A stretch of 64,000 nucleotides of DNA, taken from NCBI RefSeq assembly GCF_047159865.1, contig NZ_AP038804.1, forward strand, positions 2,108,001-2,172,000. The letters run 5' to 3'. The DNA is from JAIOSF01 sp047159865 (GTDB lineage: Bacteria; Campylobacterota; Campylobacteria; Campylobacterales; Arcobacteraceae). The notes below the pieces were generated by a model. That model ran no database searches, was not told the origin of the DNA, and saw nothing but the letters and a program-made list of their open reading frames with translations. The position numbers were made by a program, and so were the translations under genes. Of the stretch, positions 35,494 to 43,140 are shown piece by piece. Position 1 is the stretch's first letter, and each line of letters starts with the position of its first letter.

Positions 35494-37485
35494 ATGAAAA
35501 ATAGAAGAGAAGAGATTCGAAATTATTCAAAAAATATAAATTTACTCTATGTAGAAGATGATGTAGTTTCACAAGAGTATACATTGAAATTTTTGTCACC
35601 TATGTTTGAAAATATAATTTTAGCTAATAACGGTGAAGATGGTTTTAATAAGTTTTTACATAATAAAGTAGATATTGTTATCACAGATATTAATATGCCA
35701 AAATTAAATGGTATAGAGATGATAAAAAAAATACAAAATGAGAATCGAAACTGTTATTTTATTATTTTATCTCAACATGATGAATCAGATATTTTTTTAC
35801 AAAGTATAAATTTAAATGTAGATGGTTATATTCTTAAACCTTTTAGTTTTGATGAATTATTAAATAGTCTTGAAAAAGTTATTGAAAAGTTTAAGCTAGA
35901 ATATGAAGCAAAAAATCATAAATATTATATAGAACAATATCTAAATTTGATGGATCAAAGCAATATTATCTCTAAAACTGACACTGAGGGTATCATCACT
36001 TATGTGAATGATAGCTTTTGTAAAATAAGTGGTTATAAAAGAGAAGAGGTGATAGGGAAAAAACATAATATCACCAGACACCATGAAAATCCAAATGAAC
36101 TTTATGAAGAGATGTGGCATACGCTAAAAGTAAAAGAGGAGAGTTGGGAAGGTGTAATTAAAAATCAGTCTAAAAGTGGAAGTACTTATTATGTACGAAC
36201 TATTATCACACCTATTAAAAATATTAAAAATGAAATTGTAGAATATTTTGTAGTAAGAGATAATCTTAATACGGTAGTTGATGATAAAAAGTTTCTTTTT
36301 GAAAAAATAGAGGAAAACGAGCTCTCTATATTAGTTGTCTTACAAATTGATGAGTTTGATATGCTTGATAAGTTTTATAATGCCTCAACAGTTGAAAAAG
36401 TTGAAAAGAATTTTGCTTTTCAACTCCTTTCCTACCTTCCAAAAGAATATAGTTTTGTAAATGTTTATTCTGTAGGAAATGGTAGTTTTGCTTTATTAAC
36501 TGAATTTGAAGATTTTAATAAATCGGAATTAAGTCTTGAAAAGTATCTCAATGATTTTGTCGAAAATGTAAAAAAATCAAATTTAGAATTTGAAGATATG
36601 GAATTTGATCTTAATATTACAGTAAGTTATGCTATTGGAAAGTATATGCTTTATGAGGATGCAAAAGAGGGATTAGAAAATGCTCTAAAACAAAAAACTA
36701 AAGTGAGCTTTTCAAATGACTCTTCAATTATAGCTTCAAAAGAAGCAAAAGAGAACTTAGAGATGATCAAGACTGTAAAAATTGCATTGGATAATTTTAA
36801 TATTGTTTCTTATTTTCAACCAATTATTAATAATAAAACAAAAGAGGTTGAGAAATATGAATCATTAGTAAGGCTAATAGATGAAAACGGGGAGATTCTT
36901 TCCCCTTTTCATTTTTTAAATATTTCTAAAAAAGGGAGTTATTATAATAAAATAACACAAAGAGTTTTAGAAAATTCTTTTAAAATTCTCAAAACAATTA
37001 ATACAAAACTTTCAATTAATATCTCGGCTGTAGATATAGAAAATGAACAAACAAGAACACAAATTTTTACTTTACTTGAGCAACATAAAGGTGAAGCAAA
37101 TAGAATTATTTTTGAGCTTTTAGAAGATGAAAATGTTCAAGATTTTGAAGTCATTAAAGATTTTATAAGAGAGATAAAGAGTAAAGGTGTTCAAATTGCT
37201 ATCGATGATTTTGGTGCTGGTTATTCTAATTTTGAAAGAATTTTAGAATTTAGTCCAGATATCCTTAAAATAGATGGCTCTTTAGTGAAAAATATAGAAA
37301 AAGATCCATTTAGTAGAAATATAGTTGAAACAATAGTTTTATTTGCACAAAAGCAAAATATTGAAACAATTGCAGAATATGTTGAAAATGAAACTATTTT
37401 CAATATTTTAAATGAGATAGGTGTAGATTATTCGCAAGGTTATTACTTTGGAAAACCAGAAGAATTAGAACAAAGGAACAAATGA
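35494..37485 (+). CDS. REC-PAS-GGDEF(degenerate)-EAL signalling protein
   Basis: 663 residues. Receiver at about 10-125 (IVITDINMPKLNG), PAS domain at about 150-255, a GGDEF-like domain that has lost its signature (SVGNGSFALL in place of GGDEF), and a full EAL domain from about 430. The EAL motifs are YESLVRL (Ser in place of Ala), NISAVDIE, FELLEDENV, AIDDFGAGYSNF and KIDGSLV. It should degrade c-di-GMP under control of a partner kinase, with the GGDEF part perhaps a GTP sensor. The EAL glutamates and DDFG are intact. The leader (35219-35493) is AT-rich and shows no gene. It overlaps the methyltransferase gene by 4 bases. Confidence 0.9.
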   Translation: MKNRREEIRNYSKNINLLYVEDDVVSQEYTLKFLSPMFENIILANNGEDGFNKFLHNKVDIVITDINMPKLNGIEMIKKIQNENRNCYFIILSQHDESDIFLQSINLNVDGYILKPFSFDELLNSLEKVIEKFKLEYEAKNHKYYIEQYLNLMDQSNIISKTDTEGIITYVNDSFCKISGYKREEVIGKKHNITRHHENPNELYEEMWHTLKVKEESWEGVIKNQSKSGSTYYVRTIITPIKNIKNEIVEYFVVRDNLNTVVDDKKFLFEKIEENELSILVVLQIDEFDMLDKFYNASTVEKVEKNFAFQLLSYLPKEYSFVNVYSVGNGSFALLTEFEDFNKSELSLEKYLNDFVENVKKSNLEFEDMEFDLNITVSYAIGKYMLYEDAKEGLENALKQKTKVSFSNDSSIIASKEAKENLEMIKTVKIALDNFNIVSYFQPIINNKTKEVEKYESLVRLIDENGEILSPFHFLNISKKGSYYNKITQRVLENSFKILKTINTKLSINISAVDIENEQTRTQIFTLLEQHKGEANRIIFELLEDENVQDFEVIKDFIREIKSKGVQIAIDDFGAGYSNFERILEFSPDILKIDGSLVKNIEKDPFSRNIVETIVLFAQKQNIETIAEYVENETIFNILNEIGVDYSQGYYFGKPEELEQRNK

Positions 37486-38687
37486 AAAATATAATAGATG
37501 TAAAAATTAAACCACAATATACAAATGAGTATCAAAATAGATATCCTTTAATTCAAAAAGAGATTTTTAATGATGCTGATATATTAAAAGAAGAGGGGGC
37601 TATAATCAATCTATTAACTTCAAATAATAAGTTTATAGGAAGAGGGTATTATGGTCGTCAAAACAAAGGGTATGGTTGGGTTTTAACATACGATAAAAAT
37701 GAAGAGATAAATACAGCTTTTTTTATAAAAAAAATAAAAGAAGCTATATCAAATAGAGAGTATTTTTATGAACAAGGAAAACAAAATATAACTACAGCAT
37801 TTCGAGTAGTAAATGGTGAAGGTGATGGATTAGGTGGTATCACGATTGACTATTTCGATGGGTACTATATGATCACTTGGTATAGTTTGGGTATATATAC
37901 TTTTAAAGATATGATTGTTGAAGCTTTAAAAAGCTCCACAGAATATAAAGGTATCTACGAGAAAAAAAGATTTGATACGAAAGGTCAATATGTAGAAAAT
38001 GAGAGTGACTTTGTATGCGGAACTGAAGCACCAAAACCACTTATCGTAAAAGAAAATGATGTGAACTTTGCAGTATACTTAGATGATGGTGCTATGACTG
38101 GTATATTTTTAGACCAAAAAGAGGTGAGAAAAACTATACGAGATAAATACTCTAAAGGTAAAACAGTACTAAATGCATTTTCATACACAGGAGCTTTTTC
38201 AGTTTATGCAGCACTTGGAGGAGCAGTTAAAACTACGAGTGTAGATTTAGCAAAAAGAAGTTTAGCTAAAACTTCTGAGCAGTTTGCAGTAAATGATATA
38301 GATCCAAATTCACAAGAGATAATTGTAGATGATGTATTTAACTATTTTAAATATGCCGTTAAAAAACAGTACAAGTTTGATATGGTGGTATTAGACCCAC
38401 CAAGCTTTGCACGAAGTAAAAAAATGACATTTTCAGTGTCTAAAGATTATGTAAAACTTTTAAAAGAAGTGATACAAATAACCAATAAAAATGGCATCAT
38501 CGTAGCTTCTACAAACTCAGCAAACTTTGGAATGATGAAGTTTCGACAGTTTATAGAACAAGCATTTAAAGAGTTAAGAGGAAGATATGATATCCTAGAA
38601 ACTTTTTCTCTTCCTAAAGATTTTAGAGTGTGCAATGAATTTAAAGAGGGTGATTATTTAAAGGTTGTTTTTATTAAGAAGCGGTAG
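37482..38687 (+). CDS. Class I SAM-dependent rRNA methyltransferase (RlmI/RlmK-like)
   Basis: 401 residues. A PUA-like RNA-binding N-terminus (GAIINLLTSNNKFIGRGYYG) is followed by a Rossmann methyltransferase with the FLDQKEVRKTI segment, VLNAFSYTGAFSVYAALGGA (SAM motif I), and VLDPPSFARSKK (catalytic DPPS). This is the RlmI type, which makes 5-methylcytosine in 23S rRNA (C1962 in E. coli). The target here is inferred. It starts inside the upstream gene (ATGA). Hairpin 38728-38763 follows 40 bases after its stop. Confidence 0.88.
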   Translation: MKNIIDVKIKPQYTNEYQNRYPLIQKEIFNDADILKEEGAIINLLTSNNKFIGRGYYGRQNKGYGWVLTYDKNEEINTAFFIKKIKEAISNREYFYEQGKQNITTAFRVVNGEGDGLGGITIDYFDGYYMITWYSLGIYTFKDMIVEALKSSTEYKGIYEKKRFDTKGQYVENESDFVCGTEAPKPLIVKENDVNFAVYLDDGAMTGIFLDQKEVRKTIRDKYSKGKTVLNAFSYTGAFSVYAALGGAVKTTSVDLAKRSLAKTSEQFAVNDIDPNSQEIIVDDVFNYFKYAVKKQYKFDMVVLDPPSFARSKKMTFSVSKDYVKLLKEVIQITNKNGIIVASTNSANFGMMKFRQFIEQAFKELRGRYDILETFSLPKDFRVCNEFKEGDYLKVVFIKKR

Positions 38688-38727
38688 TATCTTATTTTTT
38701 ATTCTTTGTAAAGATAATGTTTAAAAT

Positions 38728-38763
38728 GAGCCGATAAATTGCCCACAGGTAATTTATTGGCTC
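38728..38763. terminator. 13-bp hairpin after the rRNA methyltransferase (possible attC remnant)
   Basis: gagccgataaatt and aatttattggctc pair over 13 bases (one G-U) around a 10-base loop. On the plus strand it could end the methyltransferase transcript, though the following cctctaac is not T-rich. On the minus strand it lies 10 bases past the decayed beta-lactamase stop and is flanked by AAC and GTT trinucleotides, as the left half of an attC site would be. The right-hand GTT core of an attC is missing. Confidence 0.5.
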
Positions 38764-38773
38764 CTCTAACTTG

Positions 38774-39215
38774 TTATATAATATTCTTAATTTTTAACGC
38801 TTCCATTACAATTTGTTTTCTATATTTTAACTCTTCTTTTTTAATATTAGCATTTAATGCAAAAAACCAAATGTTATTTCTTGTGACAATTTTTGATAAC
38901 ATCAAACACATGATATTGCAATAGCACTTTGTAAATTTTGATTTTTATTCCATGGTTTATAAAATCTTTTTTTACCATCCCACTTAATAATCTCATATTC
39001 GTCTTTTATCGCTCTTTCCTCTAAAGCAATAAGTGTATTTGGTATTTTAAAAGTTGATGCTGGAATATACCTTTTTATGGCTCTTGTATCGTTGTGTATA
39101 AACTCTTCATTATTTAGTGATGTGTTGTTTCAAAAATATTTTCTAAGTCTTTATTTTGTGCTAGTGCAAAATTGAATAAAATGCTTATGAGTACGATTAT
39201 TCTTACATTGTTCAT
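38774..39215 (-). pseudogene. Decayed class D (OXA-type) beta-lactamase gene
   Basis: The ATG at 39215 has a strong aagggg and opens a signal peptide (MNNVRIIVLISILFNFALAQ). The frame breaks near 39118. In the next frame comes IPASTFKIPNTLIALE, with the class D active-site motif STFK. Then follows KWDGKKRFYKPWNKNQNLQSAIAISCV, a TGA exactly where class D enzymes have Trp in S-x-V-W-x-Y-Q, then CYQ. The central third (YGN and KTG motifs) is deleted, and the end rejoins as NIWFFALNANIKKEEL...RKQIVMEALKI. One frameshift, one stop and one deletion leave it non-functional. About 145 codons remain of some 260. Confidence 0.88.
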
Positions 39216-39228
39216 TTTTTCCCCTTTT

Positions 39229-39361
39229 ATATAACGGCAGAACTGAAGGACAAGTTACCCTCAATCAGTTCGCTGACTTCTTTTTATAACCACCAAATGA
39301 TAGCTATTTGAGGCTTAAAAATCCGATGGGTAACTTGTTCTTTTCCTGTGTTTTGTTAGTC
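39229..39361 (-). repeat. attC-like imperfect hairpin directly upstream of the beta-lactamase pseudogene
   Basis: A 16-bp stem with two G-U pairs (39245-39260 with 39328-39343) holds smaller internal hairpins, one a 4-bp stem with a ttcg loop near 39266-39279 and one caaat/atttg near 39294-39310. Outside it, cag/ctg and taac/gtta also pair. Read on the minus strand the order is ...CTAAC, GTTACCC, GGGTAAC, CGTTATAT: the AAC/GTT, GTT, AAC, GTT core order of an integron attC site. The beta-lactamase ATG begins 19 bases beyond the last GTT. The full 7-base consensus is only partly met, so a MITE-like or RNA structure remains possible. Confidence 0.45.
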
Positions 39362-39416
39362 TTTGAAGTTTAATTTAGAATAAAATTTTATCTTATTTTA
39401 TCATTATTTATATAAA

Positions 39417-39890
39417 TTATAATATTTTTTCAATGTCTTTTTTAATTGAAAGTGGTTTTGTTATAGGAGCATATCTATCAATTACTTTTCCATTTTTATC
39501 TACTAAAAATTTTGTAAAATTCCATTTTATTTTATTTCCTAATAGTCCAGATTGTTCTTCTTTGAGTAATTTATATAGAGCAGATTGATTATCTCCATTT
39601 ACTTCGATTTTTGAAAACATATCAAATTTTACATCATATGTAAGAGAACAAAAACTTTTAATCTCTTCCTCATTTCCTGGTTCTTGTTTTGAAAACTCAT
39701 TTGAAGGAAAACCTAAAACCATAAAATCTTTATCTTTATAAGTTTCATACAATTCTTCTAGTCCTTCATACTGATTTGTAAATCCACATTTACTAGCTAC
39801 ATTTACGATCAATAAAGTCTTGCCTTTATATTTTGACATAGATATTTCATTTCCATCTATGTCTTTTACCATTAAATCATATATACTCAT
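39417..39890 (-). CDS. Glutathione peroxidase-family thiol peroxidase
   Basis: 157 residues, normal length. NVASKCGFTNQY (peroxidatic Cys near 35), GFPSNEFSKQEPG and KWNFTKFLVD are the three catalytic blocks. As in most bacteria Cys replaces selenocysteine; the UGA code is used in fdhA but not here. It reduces hydrogen peroxide or lipid hydroperoxides, usually with thioredoxin. It overlaps the DoxX gene by 4 bases and is last of the five-gene stress operon. Confidence 0.93.
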   Translation of the reverse strand: MSIYDLMVKDIDGNEISMSKYKGKTLLIVNVASKCGFTNQYEGLEELYETYKDKDFMVLGFPSNEFSKQEPGNEEEIKSFCSLTYDVKFDMFSKIEVNGDNQSALYKLLKEEQSGLLGNKIKWNFTKFLVDKNGKVIDRYAPITKPLSIKKDIEKIL

Positions 39891-40267
39891 TTTTCATCCT
39901 TTTTTATAGTGTAAACATATGCCCAAGCTATAAGTATTAACTGAATAGGCAATCTTATAAGAAGTGCAGTTTCGCTCATATCTGGAAAATCAGTATAATT
40001 GAGATACATATGTATGTTTGCAGGGAAAACAGCTATTAATAATACTATTATTCCTATAGCTGCTTTTCGAGTTGTTTTATTTATAAGTAAGAGTATACCT
40101 AATACAATTTCTAATACACCACTTGCATAAACAATAAATTCATGAAGAGGTAAATACTCTGGCATTGCCTTTAAATAAAACTCTGTTTTTGTAAAATGTG
40201 CAATACCACCTAGTACAAATAATATTCCTAATAAATATTTAAATACAATATATAATATTTTTTTCAT
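39887..40267 (-). CDS. DoxX-family membrane protein
   Basis: 126 residues with four hydrophobic segments (near residues 5-22, 45-62, 68-87 and 100-119). The HEFIVYASGVLEIVLGILLLI and LGILFVLGGIAHF segments fit the DoxX/MauE-like family. DoxX proteins are linked to thiol or redox defence in several bacteria. It is the fourth gene of the operon and overlaps the peroxidase gene. Confidence 0.8.
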   Translation of the reverse strand: MKKILYIVFKYLLGILFVLGGIAHFTKTEFYLKAMPEYLPLHEFIVYASGVLEIVLGILLLINKTTRKAAIGIIVLLIAVFPANIHMYLNYTDFPDMSETALLIRLPIQLILIAWAYVYTIKKDEK

Positions 40268-40280
40268 AATTAATAACCCT

Positions 40281-40571
40281 TTATATTTTTTCTAATTTAG
40301 TAATTTCTAAATTCTCTAGTTTATTTTCAGTATTCTTCACAAACAGTTGAAAATGTTCTTTTTTCATGTGTATCTCTAAAAATTCATTATTTTCCCATGT
40401 CTCGATAAAAATAAAACTATTTTTATTATCCAAATCTTTGTGTAAATCATATTGAATAAATCCATCATCATTTTCCAAAGTACTTGTATGTAAATCTACC
40501 AACAAAGGATAAACTTCATTTGTAAACTCTTCTTTAATTGTAATTTTTGCTACGATTGTTATTTTTGACAT
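40281..40571 (-). CDS. YgiN-like antibiotic-biosynthesis-type monooxygenase
   Basis: 96 residues of the dimeric alpha/beta ABM fold: ITIVAKITIKEEFTNEVYPLL, GFIQYDLHKDL, FIFIETWENNEFLEIHMK. E. coli YgiN oxidises menadiol back to menadione and is co-transcribed with mdaB; here too it lies next to an MdaB-like reductase (13 bases downstream), supporting a quinone redox function. An alternative is a protein that only binds a hydrophobic ligand. Confidence 0.82.
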   Translation of the reverse strand: MSKITIVAKITIKEEFTNEVYPLLVDLHTSTLENDDGFIQYDLHKDLDNKNSFIFIETWENNEFLEIHMKKEHFQLFVKNTENKLENLEITKLEKI

Positions 40572-40583
40572 TATAAATTCCTT

Positions 40584-41183
40584 TTAAAATATATTTTCAA
40601 CATGTTTTTTAAACAGTGCAACATCATCACTTATAGTGTCTTCTTTAAATATATTATACATTCCAAATGAAGGGAGTGCTTCCATACCAAAAAATTGATA
40701 AGTTTTATGCATTCCTATAAGTACTTCATCAAGATTCTTACCATCAAAAAATTGATTTTCATCATTAAAGGCATCTTCTGGAGCATTCCATGTTGTAGAA
40801 ATCATATATTTAGCACCATCTTTTAATCCACCAGAACCATACTTTTTACTTAAATCACTTCGTGTTCTTCCATCACCTTGACATAAAAAACCATTTGCAT
40901 ATGCAAATCCATATACTTCATCAATATATTTTTTAAATAAAGCAGGTGCACTGAACCAATACACAGGAAATTGAACAAAGATAAGATCTGCTTCTATGTT
41001 TTTTGCCAATTCTTCATCTAATGTATAACCATTTTCAAGTGTAGTTGTTTTCACTTGATAATTCTTTTGGATTAATGTTTCCTCAGCAATTTGGCAAAGA
41101 CTTTTATTAAGTCTTCCCTCTCCTATACCTTCATAAGTTTCGTACGCATTTATTATTAACGCTTTTTTCATAACCTTTTCCAT
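40584..41183 (-). CDS. mdaB: MdaB-like NAD(P)H quinone oxidoreductase
   Basis: 199 residues from the ATG directly after the dehydrogenase stop; a second ATG four codons on (41171) also follows an aaaagg and is possible. It is a flavodoxin-like reductase with the QFPVYWFSAPALFKKYIDEVYGFAYA block conserved in MdaB/NQO proteins. It reduces quinones by two electrons without making semiquinone. The gene order with the YgiN-like monooxygenase matches the E. coli mdaB-ygiN pair. Confidence 0.87.
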   Translation of the reverse strand: MEKVMKKALIINAYETYEGIGEGRLNKSLCQIAEETLIQKNYQVKTTTLENGYTLDEELAKNIEADLIFVQFPVYWFSAPALFKKYIDEVYGFAYANGFLCQGDGRTRSDLSKKYGSGGLKDGAKYMISTTWNAPEDAFNDENQFFDGKNLDEVLIGMHKTYQFFGMEALPSFGMYNIFKEDTISDDVALFKKHVENIF

Positions 41184-41184
41184 A

Positions 41185-42330
41185 TTATGCTTTTTCTAAT
41201 ATTTTTACAATAGTTTCTTTTGAATACAATTCACCCAGTCCCCAAACATTTGCTAATTCATTTGCATTTATAGCTAAATCTTCGATTCCATTTCTTGGAA
41301 TATTTACCTCTTTTAGTGTTGTTGGCGCACCAATTTTAGCAAACCATTGTTCAAGTTTTTCTATTGCTACATTTTCATCTTCACTATTAAAAATCTCTTT
41401 TGCAAATCTTTTAAATTGTGCTACATTTTGTTCTTTATACCATTTCATCCAAGCAGGAATAACAACAGATAATCCTGCTCCATGTGCTACATTGTATAAT
41501 GCAGAAAGTGAGTGTTCTATCATGTGATTTGGAAAACTACCACCTTCAGTTCCTGCTGGTGTTAAACCATTGAGTCCTTGTATAGCTGCCCATGCAAACT
41601 CAGCTCGTGCATCATAATCATTTGGATTTTCTAATAATATTTCTGTTGTTTCCATAACTGTTTTAACTATAGATTCAACTATTCTTGAGTTAAAATGTGG
41701 ATGTGTACTCGCTGTAAAATAAACTTCTATACAGTGTGAGATAACATCAACAGCAGAATATGCTAAGTATTCTTTACTTACTGTTGCCATTAATTCTGGA
41801 TTTATTACAGATACTTTTGGATTGATAAGTACAGATGCTATAGAGTATTTTTGTTTTGTGTCATCATTAATGATTACTGCATTTCCATTCATCTCACTAG
41901 CAGTTGCCGAAAGTGTCATAACTGTAAATACTGATAAAGCTTCTTTTATTTGAGCCTTATTAATAAAGAAATCCCAAACATCTCCATCATACATACTTCC
42001 TACTGCTATAGCTTTTGCACTATCAACAACAGAACCACCACCCACACCTAAAACAGCTTCTATATCATTGTCTTTAGCAAGTTGTATTCCTTCATTTACT
42101 TTACTTAACAATGGATTACTTACTACACCTGATAGCTCTTCAAATTCAATATCATTTTTTTCAAGAGAAATTATAATTTTTTTGTAAAGACCAGTTCTTT
42201 TGATACTTCCTGCTCCATACACTAATAGTATTTTTTTAATACCTGATTGTTTAATGTATTCCCCAATTTTATTTTCTTTTTCTTTTCCAAATTCAATTTT
42301 CGTTGGATTATAGTATGTAAAATTATTCAT
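41185..42330 (-). CDS. YqhD/Bdh-like iron-containing alcohol/aldehyde dehydrogenase
   Basis: 381 residues of the group III metal-dependent alcohol dehydrogenases: GVGGGSVVDSAKAIAVG (NADPH-binding), LSATASEMN, and the metal-site histidines in ISHCIE, FPNHMIEHSLS and NVAHGAGLS. Relatives such as E. coli YqhD use NADPH to detoxify aldehydes from lipid peroxidation. It leads the leftward five-gene operon and is divergent from the HxlR regulator 130 bases away. Confidence 0.9.
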   Translation of the reverse strand: MNNFTYYNPTKIEFGKEKENKIGEYIKQSGIKKILLVYGAGSIKRTGLYKKIIISLEKNDIEFEELSGVVSNPLLSKVNEGIQLAKDNDIEAVLGVGGGSVVDSAKAIAVGSMYDGDVWDFFINKAQIKEALSVFTVMTLSATASEMNGNAVIINDDTKQKYSIASVLINPKVSVINPELMATVSKEYLAYSAVDVISHCIEVYFTASTHPHFNSRIVESIVKTVMETTEILLENPNDYDARAEFAWAAIQGLNGLTPAGTEGGSFPNHMIEHSLSALYNVAHGAGLSVVIPAWMKWYKEQNVAQFKRFAKEIFNSEDENVAIEKLEQWFAKIGAPTTLKEVNIPRNGIEDLAINANELANVWGLGELYSKETIVKILEKA

Positions 42331-42385
42331 TTTTTGCCTTTTTTATGTTTTGTATTCAGAATAATATACCTAATTAACTTAAATA

Positions 42386-42408
42386 TACCTTACATTACTT
42401 TAGGTAAG
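42386..42408. promoter_or_regulatory. Possible HxlR operator in the divergent promoter region
   Basis: Two interleaved inverted repeats, tacct...aggta (42386-42406) and cttac...gtaag (42389-42408), lie between the regulator and its operon. For the rightward hxlR-like gene, TATAAT at 42435-42440 fits a -10 box and aagga at 42451-42455 the ribosome site. HxlR-family dimers bind such two-fold sites. The assignment rests on position only. Confidence 0.4.
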
Positions 42409-42460
42409 TAATAGATAATTAAGTATTTAATAGATATAATTTATTTATAAAAGGATTTAA

Positions 42461-42835
42461 ATGTACTATATAGATGATAAAGAATACAAATGTTCAGTTT
42501 CTGTAACCATGGATATTTTTAATGATAGATGGAAGTTGGCTGTTATTTGGTACTTATTAGAAAATGACAAAAGATTTAAAGAGTTATGTGAAGATATCAA
42601 TGCTATAAGTCAAAAAACACTTACTATAAAACTAAAAGAGTTAGAAGAAAAAAATATTATCAAAAGAGAAGTCTTTGCACAAGTTCCACCTAAAGTTGTT
42701 TATTCACTAACTCCAATAGGATTAAAACTAAAACCAGTTTTAAAAGAGATGTTTGAATGGGGAATAGAATATGTAAAAGAAAATGGCAAAATTACGGATG
42801 AAAATGTTTGCAATACTACTATTTGTTGGAATTAA
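42461..42835 (+). CDS. HxlR-family transcriptional regulator (electrophile/quinone type)
   Basis: 124 residues with the winged-helix HxlR fold: CSVSVTMDIFNDRWKLAVIWYL, FKELCEDINAISQKTLTIKLKELEE, and VVYSLTPIGLKLKPVL. A cysteine near the N-terminus (Cys11, in EYKCSVSV) precedes the first helix, as in HxlR-type repressors that sense quinones or electrophiles by thiol modification (YodB, HypR). It is divergent from the dehydrogenase-MdaB-YgiN-DoxX-peroxidase operon, which it probably controls (inference). Two more cysteines end the protein (VCNTTICWN). Confidence 0.88.
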   Translation: MYYIDDKEYKCSVSVTMDIFNDRWKLAVIWYLLENDKRFKELCEDINAISQKTLTIKLKELEEKNIIKREVFAQVPPKVVYSLTPIGLKLKPVLKEMFEWGIEYVKENGKITDENVCNTTICWN

Positions 42836-43140
42836 TTTAGTAGACTAACTATTTATTGAACATACATTATATACAAGATAGCCTGAAAATCAACAAATAA
42901 CATACATAAAAAATGTCGTATAACAAAACAACGATAAATACCTAAAATAAGGAGTTCTTGCATATTTTACTATAAAAAACATTGCAATATGTCATATTTT
43001 TTAAATTTATTTTAAGTTTTTGATATAGTTTTTATGTTCATTTATTATCGATATTTAGACGATAATAGTACATAATGTATGTATATTAAGGTAATATCGT
43101 AATAAACATACATTATGTTAAGTTTATTGGGAGGTGTATT
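42836..43140. repeat. Repeat-rich leader of the IntI-like gene (possible attI region)
   Basis: No gene is seen in these 305 bases. A 12-base word aacatacattat occurs at 42859-42870 and again at 43106-43117, with an inverted copy (ataatgtatgt, 43072-43082); a shorter version is at 42899-42908. The last two form an 11-bp inverted repeat around 24 bases. tattatcg/cgataata (43043-43050, 43060-43067) is a second palindrome. On the minus strand GTTATAC (42924-42918) resembles the GTTATAT core of the attC-like element. Such repeats could be integrase binding sites or operators. gggagg at 43129-43134 is the integrase ribosome site. Confidence 0.5.

Noticed and set aside
38739..38924. 61-codon rightward open frame after the rRNA methyltransferase
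   Set aside because: It is the antisense of the decayed beta-lactamase C-terminus, which reads sensibly on the other strand.
39417..42330. The five stress genes as integron cassettes
   Set aside because: They overlap or abut one another, share a divergent regulator and lack attC-like elements between them, so they form an ordinary operon.
43043..43117. Palindromes before the integrase gene as LexA (SOS) sites
   Set aside because: IntI genes are often under LexA control, but Campylobacterota generally lack LexA and the repeats do not have the CTGT...ACAG form.
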